Below are positions 25,897-39,678 of a stretch of DNA of 64,000 nucleotides, in pieces. The position numbers and the translations under genes were made by a program. This stretch comes from Acanthaster planci (Eukaryota > Echinodermata > Asteroidea > Valvatida > Acanthasteridae): assembly GCF_001949145.1 (NCBI RefSeq), contig NW_019091363.1, positions 1,180,387 to 1,244,386 of the forward strand. The letters are read 5' to 3'. Within the stretch, counting starts at the first letter, position 1, and every line of letters starts with the position of its first letter. A model generated the notes under the pieces. That model did not search any database, was not told the DNA's origin, and worked only from the letters and a program-made list of their open reading frames with translations.

Positions 25897-28800
25897 GACT
25901 GCTGTAAACATGTAAACTATATTTATATCATAGAAACAGTAATAACAGTGAAGACGCCGCCATGATAAACTTTGACCTTTAAGAAAATAGATCAATCAAT
26001 CAATATCACGCAGGTCGCCCCCCGCACATGGACATGTTAGCGAAAAGATACAAACTAAAGCAAGGCCAACTTCTCCATTGAATTCCCGAACATTGAAATT
26101 CCTGGAAAGTGGGGAATCGTTGACCACTGAACGTTTACGTTTCTTCAAGGGCAGCTTTTAGACTCTAATTTGTCAAAACCAAGGGCTTGGACCGGGCTGA
26201 TAAACGGGCTTTTGCTCATCAGTCATTTGATTACGGCTTAAGCACTGGACTACATTTCTCATCGGTTTTCCATCTTTTTGATTCACGAGGCCGAAAATCT
26301 GGCCATGTCCAAATTACACACAACTCTACTGGAAGGGGCTGCAAACACTGCCATAGACCCGTGCGTAACATCAAGTCGCAGCCAAGTAATTCAGACCGCC
26401 CTATCTGCCGTGATCGTATAGCCATGTTCCACCGTACAGTGTGGAGTGGTATCTAAAGTGATGTGATAAAAAAAAGAACCTCTGTCTTTTTCTTCCATAA
26501 ATTCCAACCTGTTAAAGGTTACACAAAAAAGTGCTCATAGACAATTCAGTTTTGGAGCTCCTTTCAACTTGCTCTCCACTTCTTTAATGACAAACGCCCT
26601 CTCCCACTTTTATTGTGCTAAGTTACATATTTGCTTATGTGTAATTATTCACTCTATCCGATGGACGAGTCGGAACGCTGAATATTTTTCGCCGAAGACA
26701 AACTTTTCCTTTCTTCTGTGATACATCGTAACTTGTTGCTAATTCGCTCCTTGAAAAAATGTTGCAATCGAACAAAGCAGCTTTAATTATACAATGATTT
26801 TTAAAGGAAAAATTGTATTCCGTTAGGTCATAACAGTGCAGAGCTGAAGAGGTTATTATTAAACAAATAATGTAGAAAGTAATGATGATGAGGTCGGATC
26901 AGCTGGATTTGAGGTTGATGCTCGATGATCGCGCCATTTCTCTATCCTTTTTCCCATCAAAGAGGCCGTACAGCGTCCTTGATCGCACACCATCACAACA
27001 CATTCCACACAATGAGTATAACTTGCACGTCTAAGCTGTTGCCGTGAGCAGGATCGATCCACTCGCTTCTACTGATGCTTGACTCGTGAGCCTCGGTCTT
27101 ATTTTTTTTTTGCAAGTTGGCGCTGAGGATGTCGAGCCAGGATGGGCAGCAACTTATCGATCTTAGGCTGCCTGTGAAAACTCCTGGTCGAGCCAGTGTA
27201 GCAAGCAAAACTCGGAATTAAATTACGGAGTTTGCGTCTGTGCTCTGTCTGACTGGAGTAAGTCTGAAAATAAGCGAGGTTCTGTCAGGCTCAAAACAGC
27301 CTGTTACGAAAATAATTGTGCAATTTCAAATCAATGATGCCAATTTTGCTCGTTTGTAATTCTGTGGTATAATGTACATGGGCCAGTTCATACTGTTTAC
27401 TTCATGATCTGGAAACAATGATATAAAATTTTCTTAAACCACAGCACCGCCCACAACCCTGAAACGAAATCTTGCACGAGCAAAATACATGATACTGTTA
27501 GGCCTAATGGAAACAAATATGATTCAGTACAAGTGGTGAAGAGAGAACATCTGATCGGTTTTAAAGGGTATGAACTAGACGCATATCAGGGCCAACAAAA
27601 GGACACAAGATCTATTCGCCGGTGACTTCCTACGAAACAAAAGGTGTTGGGCTGCTGGCAAACTTTCTGAAGTTATTTTTAAAGTATTCATTGTAGGGAA
27701 CCACGTATGCTGAAGCGTTGTTTTCCTTCCGCTGAAGGTTTTTAGCGATGTCATTATGCTTCAAGAAATCGATCATGTTCAGATTATCTGTTCGATTGCA
27801 GGATTAATGTTCGGTCACGGGATCAAATTTCAGTGAATGGGCGACTGTTCCTCAAGTAACTGACCCATATCGCTTAACTTGACGGTGTAGTTTGTGAATG
27901 AGTTGTTGCAGCAAAGTACGAAGCGGTTTAACTTTCCAAATTAGAGCCTTAGGTTGCACATTACAGTAATTTCAGGCCAAAATTTCGGCAGATTTTTGTA
28001 GTTGTACTTTTTGTCAAAATGGTTGTTCTTTGACAACACTCTTTATAATTGACACTCATAAAAGTGACTCTTATATAATTTGTGCTCACACCACCATCAA
28101 ACTTTCGTCAAGTGAACAACTGATTATTTAATTCATAACCTGCATTATGAGTAACGTGCACGGCCCTTGTAGTGTCAAATGCACGCACTGGTGAAGGTTT
28201 CCAGTCTAGCCAAACGACGTCCCACGTTGTCTATCTTACCATGGCGTTTTATTTCAAATATTTGAATGGCAGAGTGGGATTACTGTCTTGGTTATTTGCG
28301 AAGCCACCATGGAACCAATTGTTCCTCTTTTTGTCTGCTTGTTGGCCACTGGAATAAACTCATCTGCGTTGATCAACGTCAAACCTATTTGGCTGTACAA
28401 TCGGATAATTCAGTTGATGGCAGCGATGTTTAGCTCGCACAACGGCTGTTTCTGAATCATAACTGAAGTGTGCGTGTAGGAAGACATTTCAAACACACCA
28501 TTCACATCTGGTGGTTAGTTTCGAGGAAAATGTGGTAAGAATCCCTCGGAACACGCCCGTCTTTACGCCGTTTCTTGGAGGAGTTTGATTTTGCAATTGG
28601 CGCAGTTGGTTGGTGTGGATATAACTCATAATTGTTAAGATCCTGCTTGCAGGAAATGCCATACGATTATTGTTTTACCGGGGGCCCATGCTAGGCATCG
28701 GCCGGCCGTATCATTTCTAATTTACCACTGGCTAAGCTCGATCTATCGGCGCAACCAAGCGACGGAAATTACCCGGCGTAGCTGAGTGTGATTGACTCGG

Positions 28801-31800
28801 CCGGTCATGCGTTGCGGCCTATTCCTTGAGGAATTTCCCCCCCGCCTTAATTCCTAGTCCCGTCTCATTGCACCGCACACGCTATTTCTTCTTCCCCGTT
28901 TTCTATCTTCAGCTCATTTGGAACGCTTGGGTCGGCACGGAAAACCCATTTCCCCCGTCATCCGAGTGTGTTATTCCCGCCGTTGACCAGCTCACAATAA
29001 ATCAAACACCTTCTCCACTCGATAATTTCATTTGGAAATTCCATGTTTTTTTTCTCTTGTCCGTGTCGATTTAAAAACAATCCAGATGTCATATTATGCA
29101 GTGTAGATGTACAATCTTATAACGTGGCAAGCGCAGTGTGCACAGCCGGCCGTGCCAAACTTTTGCCCTGTCGGTTTCTGTGCCTCTCCCCGTCAAGTTA
29201 TTCGCCTCATCGTACCGTGGGGCTTCCCCCACGCTGGCGTTATGAAATATTCACGATGTTCGTTTTGAGCACTGACTGCCAAGTTTGTATTAATTATTTC
29301 GAGGTTAAGCTATCACTTCAGTAACCCGGAGGCGGGGAGGAACGTAAAACGTCTTTAGATTCCATGACACACCCCGAGAAAGCAGATCACAAGACCAAAA
29401 GCTATTAACGACAGTTTCCTTCCTTTGAGCAGCTTTTAAATATTTTTTTTAGAAAATAACTGTTTTGCACGGGCTTGATACCGTTCAACATTTCAAGAAT
29501 TTCTGAGAAATTTTGGCAAAGTCAGTTTTGGCGAATCCCAAATTTGAGATCTCCTTATTCAGCTAAGCTATCACCTTTAAAAAGTAATAATTGATGCCTT
29601 GTCAGGTGCACTCCTATTTATTAAAACTAAAAGTTATTGACATCATTGTCCCCTTGGAAAATAATTCCAAACAATTTTATTTAAGTAACAAACTAAGAAA
29701 ACAAACTTAAAGCGAATTCCTATATTTTCAAATGGCACAAATGTGTAAATACTTTGTAACGAATTATTTATTCATTCCCTAAGTTGTTTGGTCTCTACAT
29801 TTTACCGCTGGTTTATCAAATCAATTGATGTATTGTTTTTGTAAATAGTTACTGTCGATCCTATACACATCCAATTTGCTTTGGAACTGATTTATTTGAA
29901 ATAAAGACAAAAATGTACTATCCTGTTTAATAATACACATCGAATCTGTGTCCCTGAGAGGTTTTTGACGGAAGTATTTTGTCTTGGTTTTGTTAATGAA
30001 GCAAAAATCTTGCGCTAGCTATTCCCTTTAATTTGATACAGTCTCGTTCAATATACTTGGCATTTCTTTTCCACGAGTACTTCTAAAATTTTGAAGTAGG
30101 CCTATTCATTTGGATCGATTTGATTCTGTTGCATGCAGTTCAATGTTCCGCGAGACCATCTGACTTACATCGGAGCTAACGACTGAGATGGGAGACAGAG
30201 CTGGGTACTAGACCCACTCCCCCGTTAGACTTTGCCTTCCTAATAAATATGAGATCCTTGACTCCTTACTGCTCGAAGCTGCTCTGCGCAAGGCATTGCT
30301 GGTACTCGCCTATCGGCCGGGACTTGCAATTAATGGCGGGTATCTTATTTTGCTCAGCCAAACATTTTGAGCCTTAACTCAGCAGAATAAGAAGAATAAC
30401 TGTGTTGCAGGTTGGTAGTGTGAAGTCTGGGGGTCGCATATTCGGGTTTTATGAGGTCCCCTCTTCTTCCCAGTCCGACAACATCTGTCACCTTAAGAGC
30501 CTATGGGCCTGCACCCCCCGTGTCAGTTAAACATTTTAAAAATAAGAGAAACATGTTCTGACTCCCGTTAAAGGATGTACCTTTTTAAAAATGCCAAATA
30601 GAGCATAGATGGTGGTTAAGTTTTCAAAGCTTACAAAGTGTGGGCTGTCTTGCTTTCAATTAGTCCCTCATTAACACGAGTATTAATAACTTTCTGCGGG
30701 AAACGCGATAATTCAGAGCAAAGCTGCTCCTATATGACACAGGGACAATGCAACAAAAGGTTTCATAGGAGCAGGAACTGTTGTCAGGCGACTTCAAGTG
30801 AATTTCAGTCTTCTGAAGGACGTCCTGCATCTAATTAGTATACAGGCGAAAGAAGAACAAGGAAAAGCGTCCAACTGTATAAGTAAAATATTGGACGCAG
30901 TCCCAAGGGAAATAATGAGCCAGGATTATAAGGGAGGTCATGGGACACCCACGGTTTGTAGCAAAGGACAATGACGGCAGACAACAGTAAACCTCCACCC
31001 CCCCCCACCCCACTCCAGCCCCGCGTAATTAGAAGAGTTATCATAAACAGCGATGTGAACAAACAAACAAACTCGATAGCCTATGCGTGTCTGTGCATGT
31101 TTCTGAGGGACAACAATTTATGCTGTCCCTCTGCCTCTATCCCTTGAAATAGAACGGATCGCATCATCACAGTCAGCGCTGAGGACAAAAACCTGCCGGT
31201 GGACGGGATCTGCCCAGCCGTCTTAACGCGGCGATCACTCACAACTTCCGCTATTCATCTGCCGGCCGCGACTAAACGGGATTCGTCACTCTCTGCCGTG
31301 CCTTCAGCACCTGCTCCAGCGATGGAGAGGGGGAGAGACCACAGAGCGAAAGCGGCGGTGTCTCCCTTTCTGCCTCCTTCATTCTGAAGTCTCCTCGTGC
31401 AAGGGATCCGCCGGATCAGCTTACTAATGAGCGAGCTGCGAGCACTAAGTTCGGGCCCCCAACACTGCTGGGGCTGGATAGTGAGCTGGAGCGGGTGGTG
31501 GATGCGGACACCCGGTGTATGTGGAGTGCTGGCTATAGGGGCCGAGTCTTTTGTGGTATCTGGTGAGAGAGTAAAGCGAGGGCGGAAATACGGCGGGGCA
31601 GGTGGCAGTGTGTCGCTAGCACGCCCCGTTGATGACAAGACGGCAAGTCGACAACACACGCAACTGCTGCGTGCGTATATACAAACCAAGGCACGGCTCC
31701 TGGCTCGCTGTGCCTGTATTACGGGGTTAGACCGCACACGCAGTAAAGCCGTGTTTATGCATAATTTTAGGCAACCGTCATTTCAATGTACCGTACTCCA

Positions 31801-34057
31801 GACTATTAGTTTATATTACTGTGTCCAAGCCCCGATTGATGATAAGCCCCTGTCACATATCAATTATAATCATTAATTCTAAGACCTCCAAAGGTGCTCA
31901 CTGAGACAGTACCTTTGGATATTTACCGGCAGCAAATAGAAGGATGTGTAAATTTTTCCTTACATGTCTACAGACGTCTATACCATCCGATGTTGACTGG
32001 CAACTGACCGTTTGCCAGTTACAAATAATCCTATTGGATCTCAGCATCTGCTTCCTTGCAATTATACGCCGGCCAAAAGAATTCTGAATGATTACACGGA
32101 GTTTATGACAGAGTTGCATATTTTGCAGTTGACAAATTAATATTTAGGGTGTTCTCCTCTTATATGAAAAAAATCCCAGCAGAGGTTACCAACAAATAGG
32201 GCAAAAGTCGGTTCTCCATTTAATTTCCCGACATTATTTCATCTAGCTACCTATCGCTCTCCTCCGAGCATGCCAGGCCTATAGTTCGGGTTTTTTTTAC
32301 CAAGGAGATGGGTGACGTTTCCGCGTCCACAACCAACACCAAATTATTTTACTTAAAATTAATGTGGGTCGCGATCATTGATCGAGCTAGCATAATGGGA
32401 AAATTGAATATCAGCCTATTGGCGGGATCAGCACCGACCACACGATTTGCTTGTATGTCGCTCAAGGATCGCGCTCTCTTGCGCTGTTTTTTTGGGGGGG
32501 GGGTTCCTTGTGGGGTATAATGAGTAACTGGACACACTGCAAATATTGGCCATTCATATTGCAGAAACAATATTGGACCCCTTTAAATAAACACTCGCAG
32601 CACGTGCACGTGTGCAACGGGAGCGCGTTCACACGTAAAGCGTCCATACCGTAATAAACACTGGAGTCTCTCTCTCATTTATTACCAACAATAGGTCCGT
32701 GACTTGCAGACTCTCATATTAAGAAGTGAAAAACCAAACAACGTCTGTGACAAAAAAAAATGTCCCGTCCAAAATGCTATTTGATTCTAAATCTAAATAT
32801 TTTCAGATCTGTGGTACAGAACAACACCCAAAACTGACATGAGAAAAACATTCCATACCTTGGAACGGCTGAATGAAGTCATTAAACATGAGGTTTAGGG
32901 GTTCCATATTTATACAGATAAAACACAAAATTTGCAACGTCATACAAAATCAACTCTTTAACCGCTGCTGGGCTATTTCAAAGCCAAAGGGGTAACTACA
33001 CTGCAGCCTGAATAATTTGTCCATACTTGGAAATGTCATCAAATATGAGAGGTTATTATCATTTTTGGACGTGATTATGGGAACACATCTCAAGCTGTTT
33101 TGTCTATGTCATCGGTACGGGGGTTTACACCTACTTTGGTAGTTAAGTTATTTTGTTTTGGGGTGTATTTCAGGAATGATCGGGGTTGCGACAATTTGGC
33201 AATTGTATCCTCATCCTCTTGATTCCTCCCTAAAGCACCTAAAAACCCCAATACGAACATCCCCCCTCGGAGGGGTAACAGTGGTCACATAAAACAGTAA
33301 CCCTGTAAATGGTGGTGAATGCGACTTGAATTCGTTGTACAAAATAATGCACAATGCCCCGAGATATATTCAGAGACTGTAGGGTATAAGTTGGAGGCTT
33401 CAAAGGTCGAAGTACTTTTGGTGACGGGCGCCCGGATCCCATAGCCTTCTATCTCCTAGCGTATCATGAACGTCCAATTACTCTGAACGGGCAATATTAA
33501 GGCAGAAATGTGCATTGGAAAAATCGATAGAGCGCACGCCTAGCGACATGGATGTGCTGAAATACCGATGAATAGGTTTGACCTAACATACGTTTGACAT
33601 AACAGGTTTTCTGGTCCAATCTGTAAATTTTCTCATTTATCTTCAGCAGGTGGCCTAATTGAATCGACATTCACCCGTTGTGACGCCGTATTTCAGATTA
33701 CATACTGGACAGTCAAATTTTCGCCAGACGTAGCAGTTTTATCTCAACACGAGCCAAATTAACAAGATCATAACCAAGCTGCCACTTAGTTTAAACAATA
33801 GTTCAGTTAAGTGGTTGGTTTGGTGAAGGGTTAGTCGTAGGCCTATGCGGTTCTGATTTTCTTTCTCATTCCATTTAAGTTTGACTTTCAAGAACATGCA
33901 AATGAAGGCAAAATGCGATATTTCAATTTCGTCTTTAAAATTAGTTTATGATCTCCCAAAGTACTATTCTTTTCAATTCATGGAAAAGAAATGAGTACTC
34001 CATACTACTTCTTTTTGTTTCTTGAGTTGAATTATTCTTAATGATATATTACATATA
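25897..34057. other. POU4 3' flank, no gene recognised
   Basis: It begins with the POU4 3'UTR, whose end I cannot place because no canonical AATAAA is evident in the first kilobase. A GC-rich island at about 31180-31760 has overlapping 160-codon frames on both strands, but neither resembles a known protein. Confidence 0.45.
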
Positions 34058-34228
34058 AGAAGAAAGGCCGCGAAACGTGAAGAACGGAAACGCCGCCCCG
34101 CCGCCCCTCAACCACCTCCAACTCTCCCGTGCCCCCACTGCTTCCGCACATTCCGCGCAAGAATCAGCCTTCAAAGTCACCTCCGAGGCCACCAAAGAAA
34201 AGGAGACCGAAGGGATAGAAGGAGCTGA
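34058..34228 (+). mobile_element. Probable LINE ORF tail relic with a C2H2 knuckle
   Basis: The frame reads RRKAAKREERKRRPAAPQPP, then TLPCPHCFRTFRARISLQSH and LRGHQRKGD, to a stop at 34226. CPHC...HLRGH is a clean C-x2-C-x12-H-x3-H zinc finger preceded by a basic, Pro-rich stretch. In my recollection this basic-linker plus 'CPHCxRxFRARIxLxSHLRxH' arrangement is common at the C-terminus of invertebrate non-LTR retrotransposon ORFs. No reverse transcriptase is visible upstream, so this looks like a 5'-truncated copy. A lone C2H2 exon of a host gene is the alternative. Confidence 0.5.
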
Positions 34229-34342
34229 TGCTCAGACACGAGCCGACGCCGATGACCACGACATTGTAGGCTATAAACGCTCATAAGTTCGTCCACTGTC
34301 GGGTACCTAGCCCCCCATGAGCAGGTTTCCACCAGATTCTTT

Positions 34343-34438
34343 CAAGTGGCGTAGCTAGGATTTCACTAGTGGGGTGGGGCACCTGGGGGAATCAGGAATT
34401 TGTGTGTGTGTGTGTGGGGGGGTGTGGCTACGCCACTG
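34343..34438. mobile_element. Very short MITE-like element with GTGGCGTAGC ends
   Basis: Left end CAAGTGGCGTAGCTAGG and right end GGCTACGCCACTG are inverted copies of a CAGTGGCGTAGC-type terminus. Only about 70 bp lie between them, including a (TG)n tract near 34400-34416 and a G run. The flanking 8-mers GATTCTTT and ATTCTCTT are similar but not identical, consistent with an old insertion. Confidence 0.5.
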
Positions 34439-34540
34439 ATTCTCTTGGGCGTTTCGATTAAACATTCACAACAGTGTGGTCATCAATAAAGACGTAAATC
34501 CCAGGGGAGGGGGCTATCCCCCACTTTCTGACCGGGGGAG

Positions 34541-34818
34541 CCGGGGCGTAGCAATGACATTTTTTGGGGTGAGTGCCAGAGTCAAATTGCCGACATGTAA
34601 CTTTTTCGCCAGCCTCGTGTCGTGTAATTCACAAAGAGCGGAATATGGAAATCCGTGGTACGCTACATTTTCATGCTTCAAGAGAAATATAGCGGCCAAC
34701 GTATATCGTTCATGTATCAATTTTGTAGTCATTTGCCGACCGAAACTCTATTTACCGACTGGAAATAATGAATAGGAGGGGCTGCCACACGTCCCACACT
34801 ACTGGGTCGCTACGCCCC
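34541..34818. mobile_element. MITE-like element with GGGGCGTAGC ends; relative at 15062-15201
   Basis: The left end reads CCGGGGCGTAGCAATGAC and the right end, reverse-complemented, reads TTAGGGGCGTAGCGACCC. The interior holds AGTCAAATTGCCGAC and a CATTTGCCGAC...TTTACCGACTGGAAATAAT block. Both recur at 15062-15201, so this is a dispersed family. No coding capacity is visible. Confidence 0.6.
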
Positions 34819-37800
34819 TAATATTATTGGAGCATCAACCCCAGCCTCCACTTTTTCGTATTGAGGGGGAAAGGGCGGATTTTGAGGTTCAATTCGAACT
34901 TCACAATAGTTAAAGTATATTAGTATAATTGAAGACGGTGAAACACAACAAAATCTTTTAAATTCGACGTCTGAATGTAAGCTTAAGCGGTAAAAACACA
35001 CATTAGGTGTATTTCTGTCTCACGGTTAGTACCCTCCTAGTGTTATGTGGTAACACTCTCTGGATTTCCATGGCTGGGCAAGTTTTGATTTAAGTTATCC
35101 CCTATTGCTCCCCTCCCAGTTCAGGGACAGATTTAAGCCACTGGTCTATAGTGCGCCCCCCCCCTCCACAAACGCAACCCAGATGTAATATTCATTTTCT
35201 CCCGAAGTAATGGTCAGAAAGCATCAATTGGTACCAAATTAGGCCCTAACGCTTGTAGTCTTTTGTACTTAAAGTGAAAAATTCATTTGAATCTTATGTT
35301 GCATTACGGGGATATTTTTGATTAAACAAGACGACTGGTTTCTTGTGCTGTCCAATTTGAAAATTATGTTGATGTTATCACTGAATTCAAATCCCAAATC
35401 TCCACACATTTGGGGGGGTTCTTTACTTCTTCGGAATTTCTTTCTAGTTGTAAACTTGATGAAACTGATGCTTATTTCAAGAAGCATTGGCTACTACTGC
35501 ATTGTGGTTCCAGATTTGGCTACTTCAGAGTCTAATGAGTCTGTTTCAGAGAAAAAACAACTTCGGTTGTAGGCCTACTAATTTACCTCGGTCAATTTGT
35601 TTGAAGATGCTGATTTCATTTACTTCTGTAGTAAACAATAATCATATGGAATCATTTCAGGACCCTGTTTTTGTTTTGTTTTTGATGGAAAATTAAAAAG
35701 GTTTGATCATAATTACAACACAATAACAAAACCCTGTTCAGTTCAGCATGCTTATTCTGTATGCCTGTCCAGTGATCTGATGTGTAAAAGGGTTTCAAAT
35801 AGTGCAAACATAGCATTTCGATTGCTGTGGTAAATCTCACTAGACTGGATAGATGACAATACCAGGCTAAACACCTCTCTCGTCCGTTCGTTAGCGGAGG
35901 AAGTGCAGATGTTGCAAAGCACTGTGGGTTGCTTGATATACATCCACTGATCACGTGTTATCACGTGTTACAAGCGCACGGAAGCATTAACTCGCCCAAA
36001 GGAATTCCATCCAGTAAGGGCTCGAGGAAACTACGTCATGTGGTCTGACGAAATTAGCCCATCCCTGCGCACGAATTACCACACGTGTACAGAATAAACC
36101 AATCCCTGATGTTTCCTTGGTAGGTTTGGGGATATTTATCCTCATCTTTATTTTGTGTCAAAATGTAACCATTATTAATTAATTGAACTCAATTTCAATG
36201 TGGGGCAGGTTTCCCACACAGTAGGGGGCCCTTCAGAAGTGACTTCTGGGTATGTCATCACTACATCTACAGAGCACTTTTTGAAGGAGATCTGTTCATT
36301 GTTTTGTCATCAAGTAATTGCCTTCCATTCCCGTAAGCTACCTTTAATGGCTGAAAGGTTGGCACATTCCAGTGAATATATGAATGGATATGCAGACAAC
36401 TCACTGATATCGTAGCTCCCCTGGGTCCGATCAGTACACCCCTTTCATACCGAATTCTGCGCCTGTCGCGTCCCATTTTTATGTGCACTGCTCAGTCTTT
36501 TCCTTCTGTGGGGGGGGGGCAGATAGTAACCAGGTCATCTATTTTAGAGCAAGAGACTGGAAACAATTTTTTTTGGCTCACCTGCGGGATCTCATTTATA
36601 TTTTCCCTACAGCTAAAGCAATATGCATCTTAATTGACTTCTGGAATGAGCCTCCAGACATGGACTAGGAATGGTCTCTCAGCGCCTCAAGTGAAACTCC
36701 GACGCGATATTGGCGGAGAAATCTATATTTGGTTTGAAAGGTCCACGGCTCCAATTACTTTCATATTATGTTCAAGAGCATGGCTTGTAAATATAATAGA
36801 GGCTCATAGAATGAGAAGTCGGGAATTGCACACAAGCCCGGAAAACATCTTCGTAAAAGATTCCATTCGCTGGTTGACTGTTCGAACCGAATAAGCAACT
36901 TGATCGGAAGATGATGGCACATTATGTGAAGACGAGGAATTACTGATGTGTGTTTAAGAAATGAAGCCTGATATAAACGAAATTAAGGCTGGTCGTCTCT
37001 TGACGGAGCCTTGGTGCCCGCCAGATGTCATTAAGTCATCAAGATGTGCCCGGCATAATTGGAAAAAAATCGAGTCCCCGTACTGGGCCCGTCCACTCTG
37101 AGGAGCTGCGGTAAATAAAGCGAGTCAAGTCATTACGCTCGCTGAAGCGAGACCGAGCCGCCTGGGAATACAGGGCCCGGAACGATTTCACCGACGCGGT
37201 ACAGTGCAAGAAGAGCCTTCACGGTCTGTGTGTGTGTACACCCTTTCCGAGACCTGGCCGCACGGAGTTCCTGACGTGACCCGTATCATCATCACACAAG
37301 AGCTCGGCGATATCTGCTCAAGCGAGAGGCGCAAAAAAACAACCACTAAAAAGACACTTCAGATGGGTTTATTCAGTCAATTAGGAGGTCGGATGGCGAT
37401 GAGGAAATTCCATTCTTGCACGATTACCATGGTTTGACATCGACCAAGGAAATCGTTCACTCAGCCAGACGAAACGCACACATGCTGATGTATTTTTTGC
37501 GATGTGTTTGTTGCAACTGATTGCTATTTAGCAAAGTAAATAACAACAATATGAACAACAGCAGTTGCTAAGGTCTGTTACTTGTTGGCTTGATTTAGTA
37601 GAAAAGAATGTAGTCAAAGGAATAAAAATGTACACTGAGAATTAAAAATGCAAACGTATATAGACCAAGTGAAAGTCTTGATAATTTATCTGTTATCTGA
37701 TAATGCTCTTCAACCTTGCTTGTCCATGAAACCTTGCTCCCATTCGCTTTTGATGCATGAGCTAAATTAACATAAAAGATAGTTTACTGATTTGAGATAT

Positions 37801-38762
37801 TGAGATTTAACGAATCACACCAGTCTAACAGAAAATGCTTCCCGTGTTTTATCCGTCGTTAACACCACAGCACGAGGCTACGGCACGATGTACCATGGGT
37901 TTCACTAATGCACGTGTGCTTTAACACACAGACCCGTGCAAGCACACGAAGGCGTGGGGGTCATCACTCCATCAGTCGGAAAGCTAAGCCGTCTTGATTA
38001 TAGTTCACCCCTCCCTCCTAGCGGTGAACTTTAACTTGGCTGAGAAACGAACCGTCATTACCCTGAATATGAACACAGGAAGGTGCATCATTAACGCCAA
38101 GTCATTATGATATGATAATGCTTGCCGAAAATAGATCGTTAGCATAAGGTCATTAAGATGTAAACACTGTGCTCCGAAAACAGCAAAAGATAAAGCAACA
38201 CTTGGGCACATCCTAAGGGTGGATAGAAAAAATTGACGGGGGGGGGGATAGCCGTGAACAGGGTTAACAAGGTTTTCCTTGTTTTTCCAACATATTTTGG
38301 CTTCGCTGCCCATACGCACGAGTGAATCTATAATTATAGGCCTAGGCCTACGTGTATTCTGTTCTTGTTTGTTTTCCTTAAGAAAGGGGCGTGGCATGTG
38401 AGACCGGTGTTATCTTAAACTTCAGCCGTTCTCACTTTCCTCCTTGATTCAACGCTTGATTCATCAGCCTGCATTGCCTAAGAATTTTCTTCCACGGAAG
38501 ACGCGCCCACACATCACGTCAAGATGAACAGTCACTTAGCCGTGGCGCGAGTCCGAAGGCCTCTGAAACATAAAACCGTTCACGAAATTGAATCGCTGTC
38601 TCCATTTTAAAAAGCATCTTATGCGCCCGTTTTTACTTCACCAGTATTGTAAAAAATCTTAAAAAAGGTAAGTAGGAGCATTTTTTCGTAGGCCTGCATT
38701 AACACTCCGCCTTCATAATGCTGTCTATAAAGGCCTCTTCGGTGTTGACAAGGGAAATTTAA

Positions 38763-39341
38763 AGGAACCTGGAAATGAATTTTTCAGAGAATTACCTTTT
38801 GTGTATCTCTGTACTCTTCTTCCATGTATGAAGACTATTTGAATTTTTTTGTAGTTACGTGCACTGAACGGTGCACTTTTTCAAACGTGAAAAATTGACC
38901 AAGCATTTCTGGACAAGTGAGGGCGCTTTTGCTTTGATGTAAATCCAGGAAGACATGGTTCGGGTTGTATGTTTTCATGATTAAATTGTGAATCCAAAAT
39001 TTGCTATCTGGGAACATTTCTGTGAAAAGGATGTTTGCTGGATTATTGCCATATACTTACCCACCAATAAATTGCCCAAGAAAATAAATCTGCCATAGGA
39101 GTGGCCAAAAAAATCTAAAAATTTTTTGTGCACAAATCAGTGTAACATTGAGATTCAGTGCCTTGGATGACATCATAGCTCTGCTCATGAATATGCAAAT
39201 TCATTAGCATAAAACAAAAAATCAAAATATGGGTTAAAATTGCAATACAAAAAACCAAAATAAGGTTAATTGAAACCAAAAGATGTAATTTCAAGAGTTT
39301 TTAGTAAAATTTATAAAAAATATTTTTATTTCTTGGTTCCT
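38763..39341. mobile_element. TTAA-flanked inverted-repeat element (Kolobok/piggyBac-type MITE)
   Basis: TTAA occurs at 38759-38762 and 39342-39345. Immediately inside, the left end is AGGAACCTGGAAATGAATTT and the right end, reverse-complemented, is AGGAACCAAGAAATAAAAAT. The 579-bp interior is AT-rich and non-coding. A TTAA target site with AGGAACC ends fits superfamilies that target TTAA. Which one is uncertain. Confidence 0.7.
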
Positions 39342-39592
39342 TTAAGTAACAAAAATATGTTCGTGACTCCTGAAATTCTACTGATGAGAGTGGTCTACAT
39401 AAGTGTAAGCGAGGGAACTTAACACTGATTTATTATCGTTCTACACTTCCTTTGTGGATGTAACTGTCCCTTTCCACAAACCGTCTTCATATCTGTGTGT
39501 AGCGCTTGTAGCAGGGAACGTATCCATACGTAACGAAAACCTGTAGAATATTTTTTTGTTTTGTTTTTTTGTTTTTTTTTTACTGTTCATAA

Positions 39593-39678
39593 GACCTGAT
39601 GCCAGGCCTGTTGCCAGGCCTGATGCCAGGCCTGATGCCCGGCCTGATGTCAGGCCTGATGCCAGGGCTGATGCCAGG
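39593..39678 (+). repeat. 12-bp minisatellite GCCTGATGCCAG
   Basis: About seven copies of GCCTGATGCCAG with single-base variants follow a T-rich tract (39550-39580). The period keeps both strands open as RPDA- or RPGI-type four-residue repeats, which explains the frames here. Confidence 0.9.

Noticed and set aside
31255-31876. Overlapping 160-codon frames on both strands
   Set aside because: GC-rich DNA has few stops in all frames; neither translation resembles a known protein and there is no clear exon structure.
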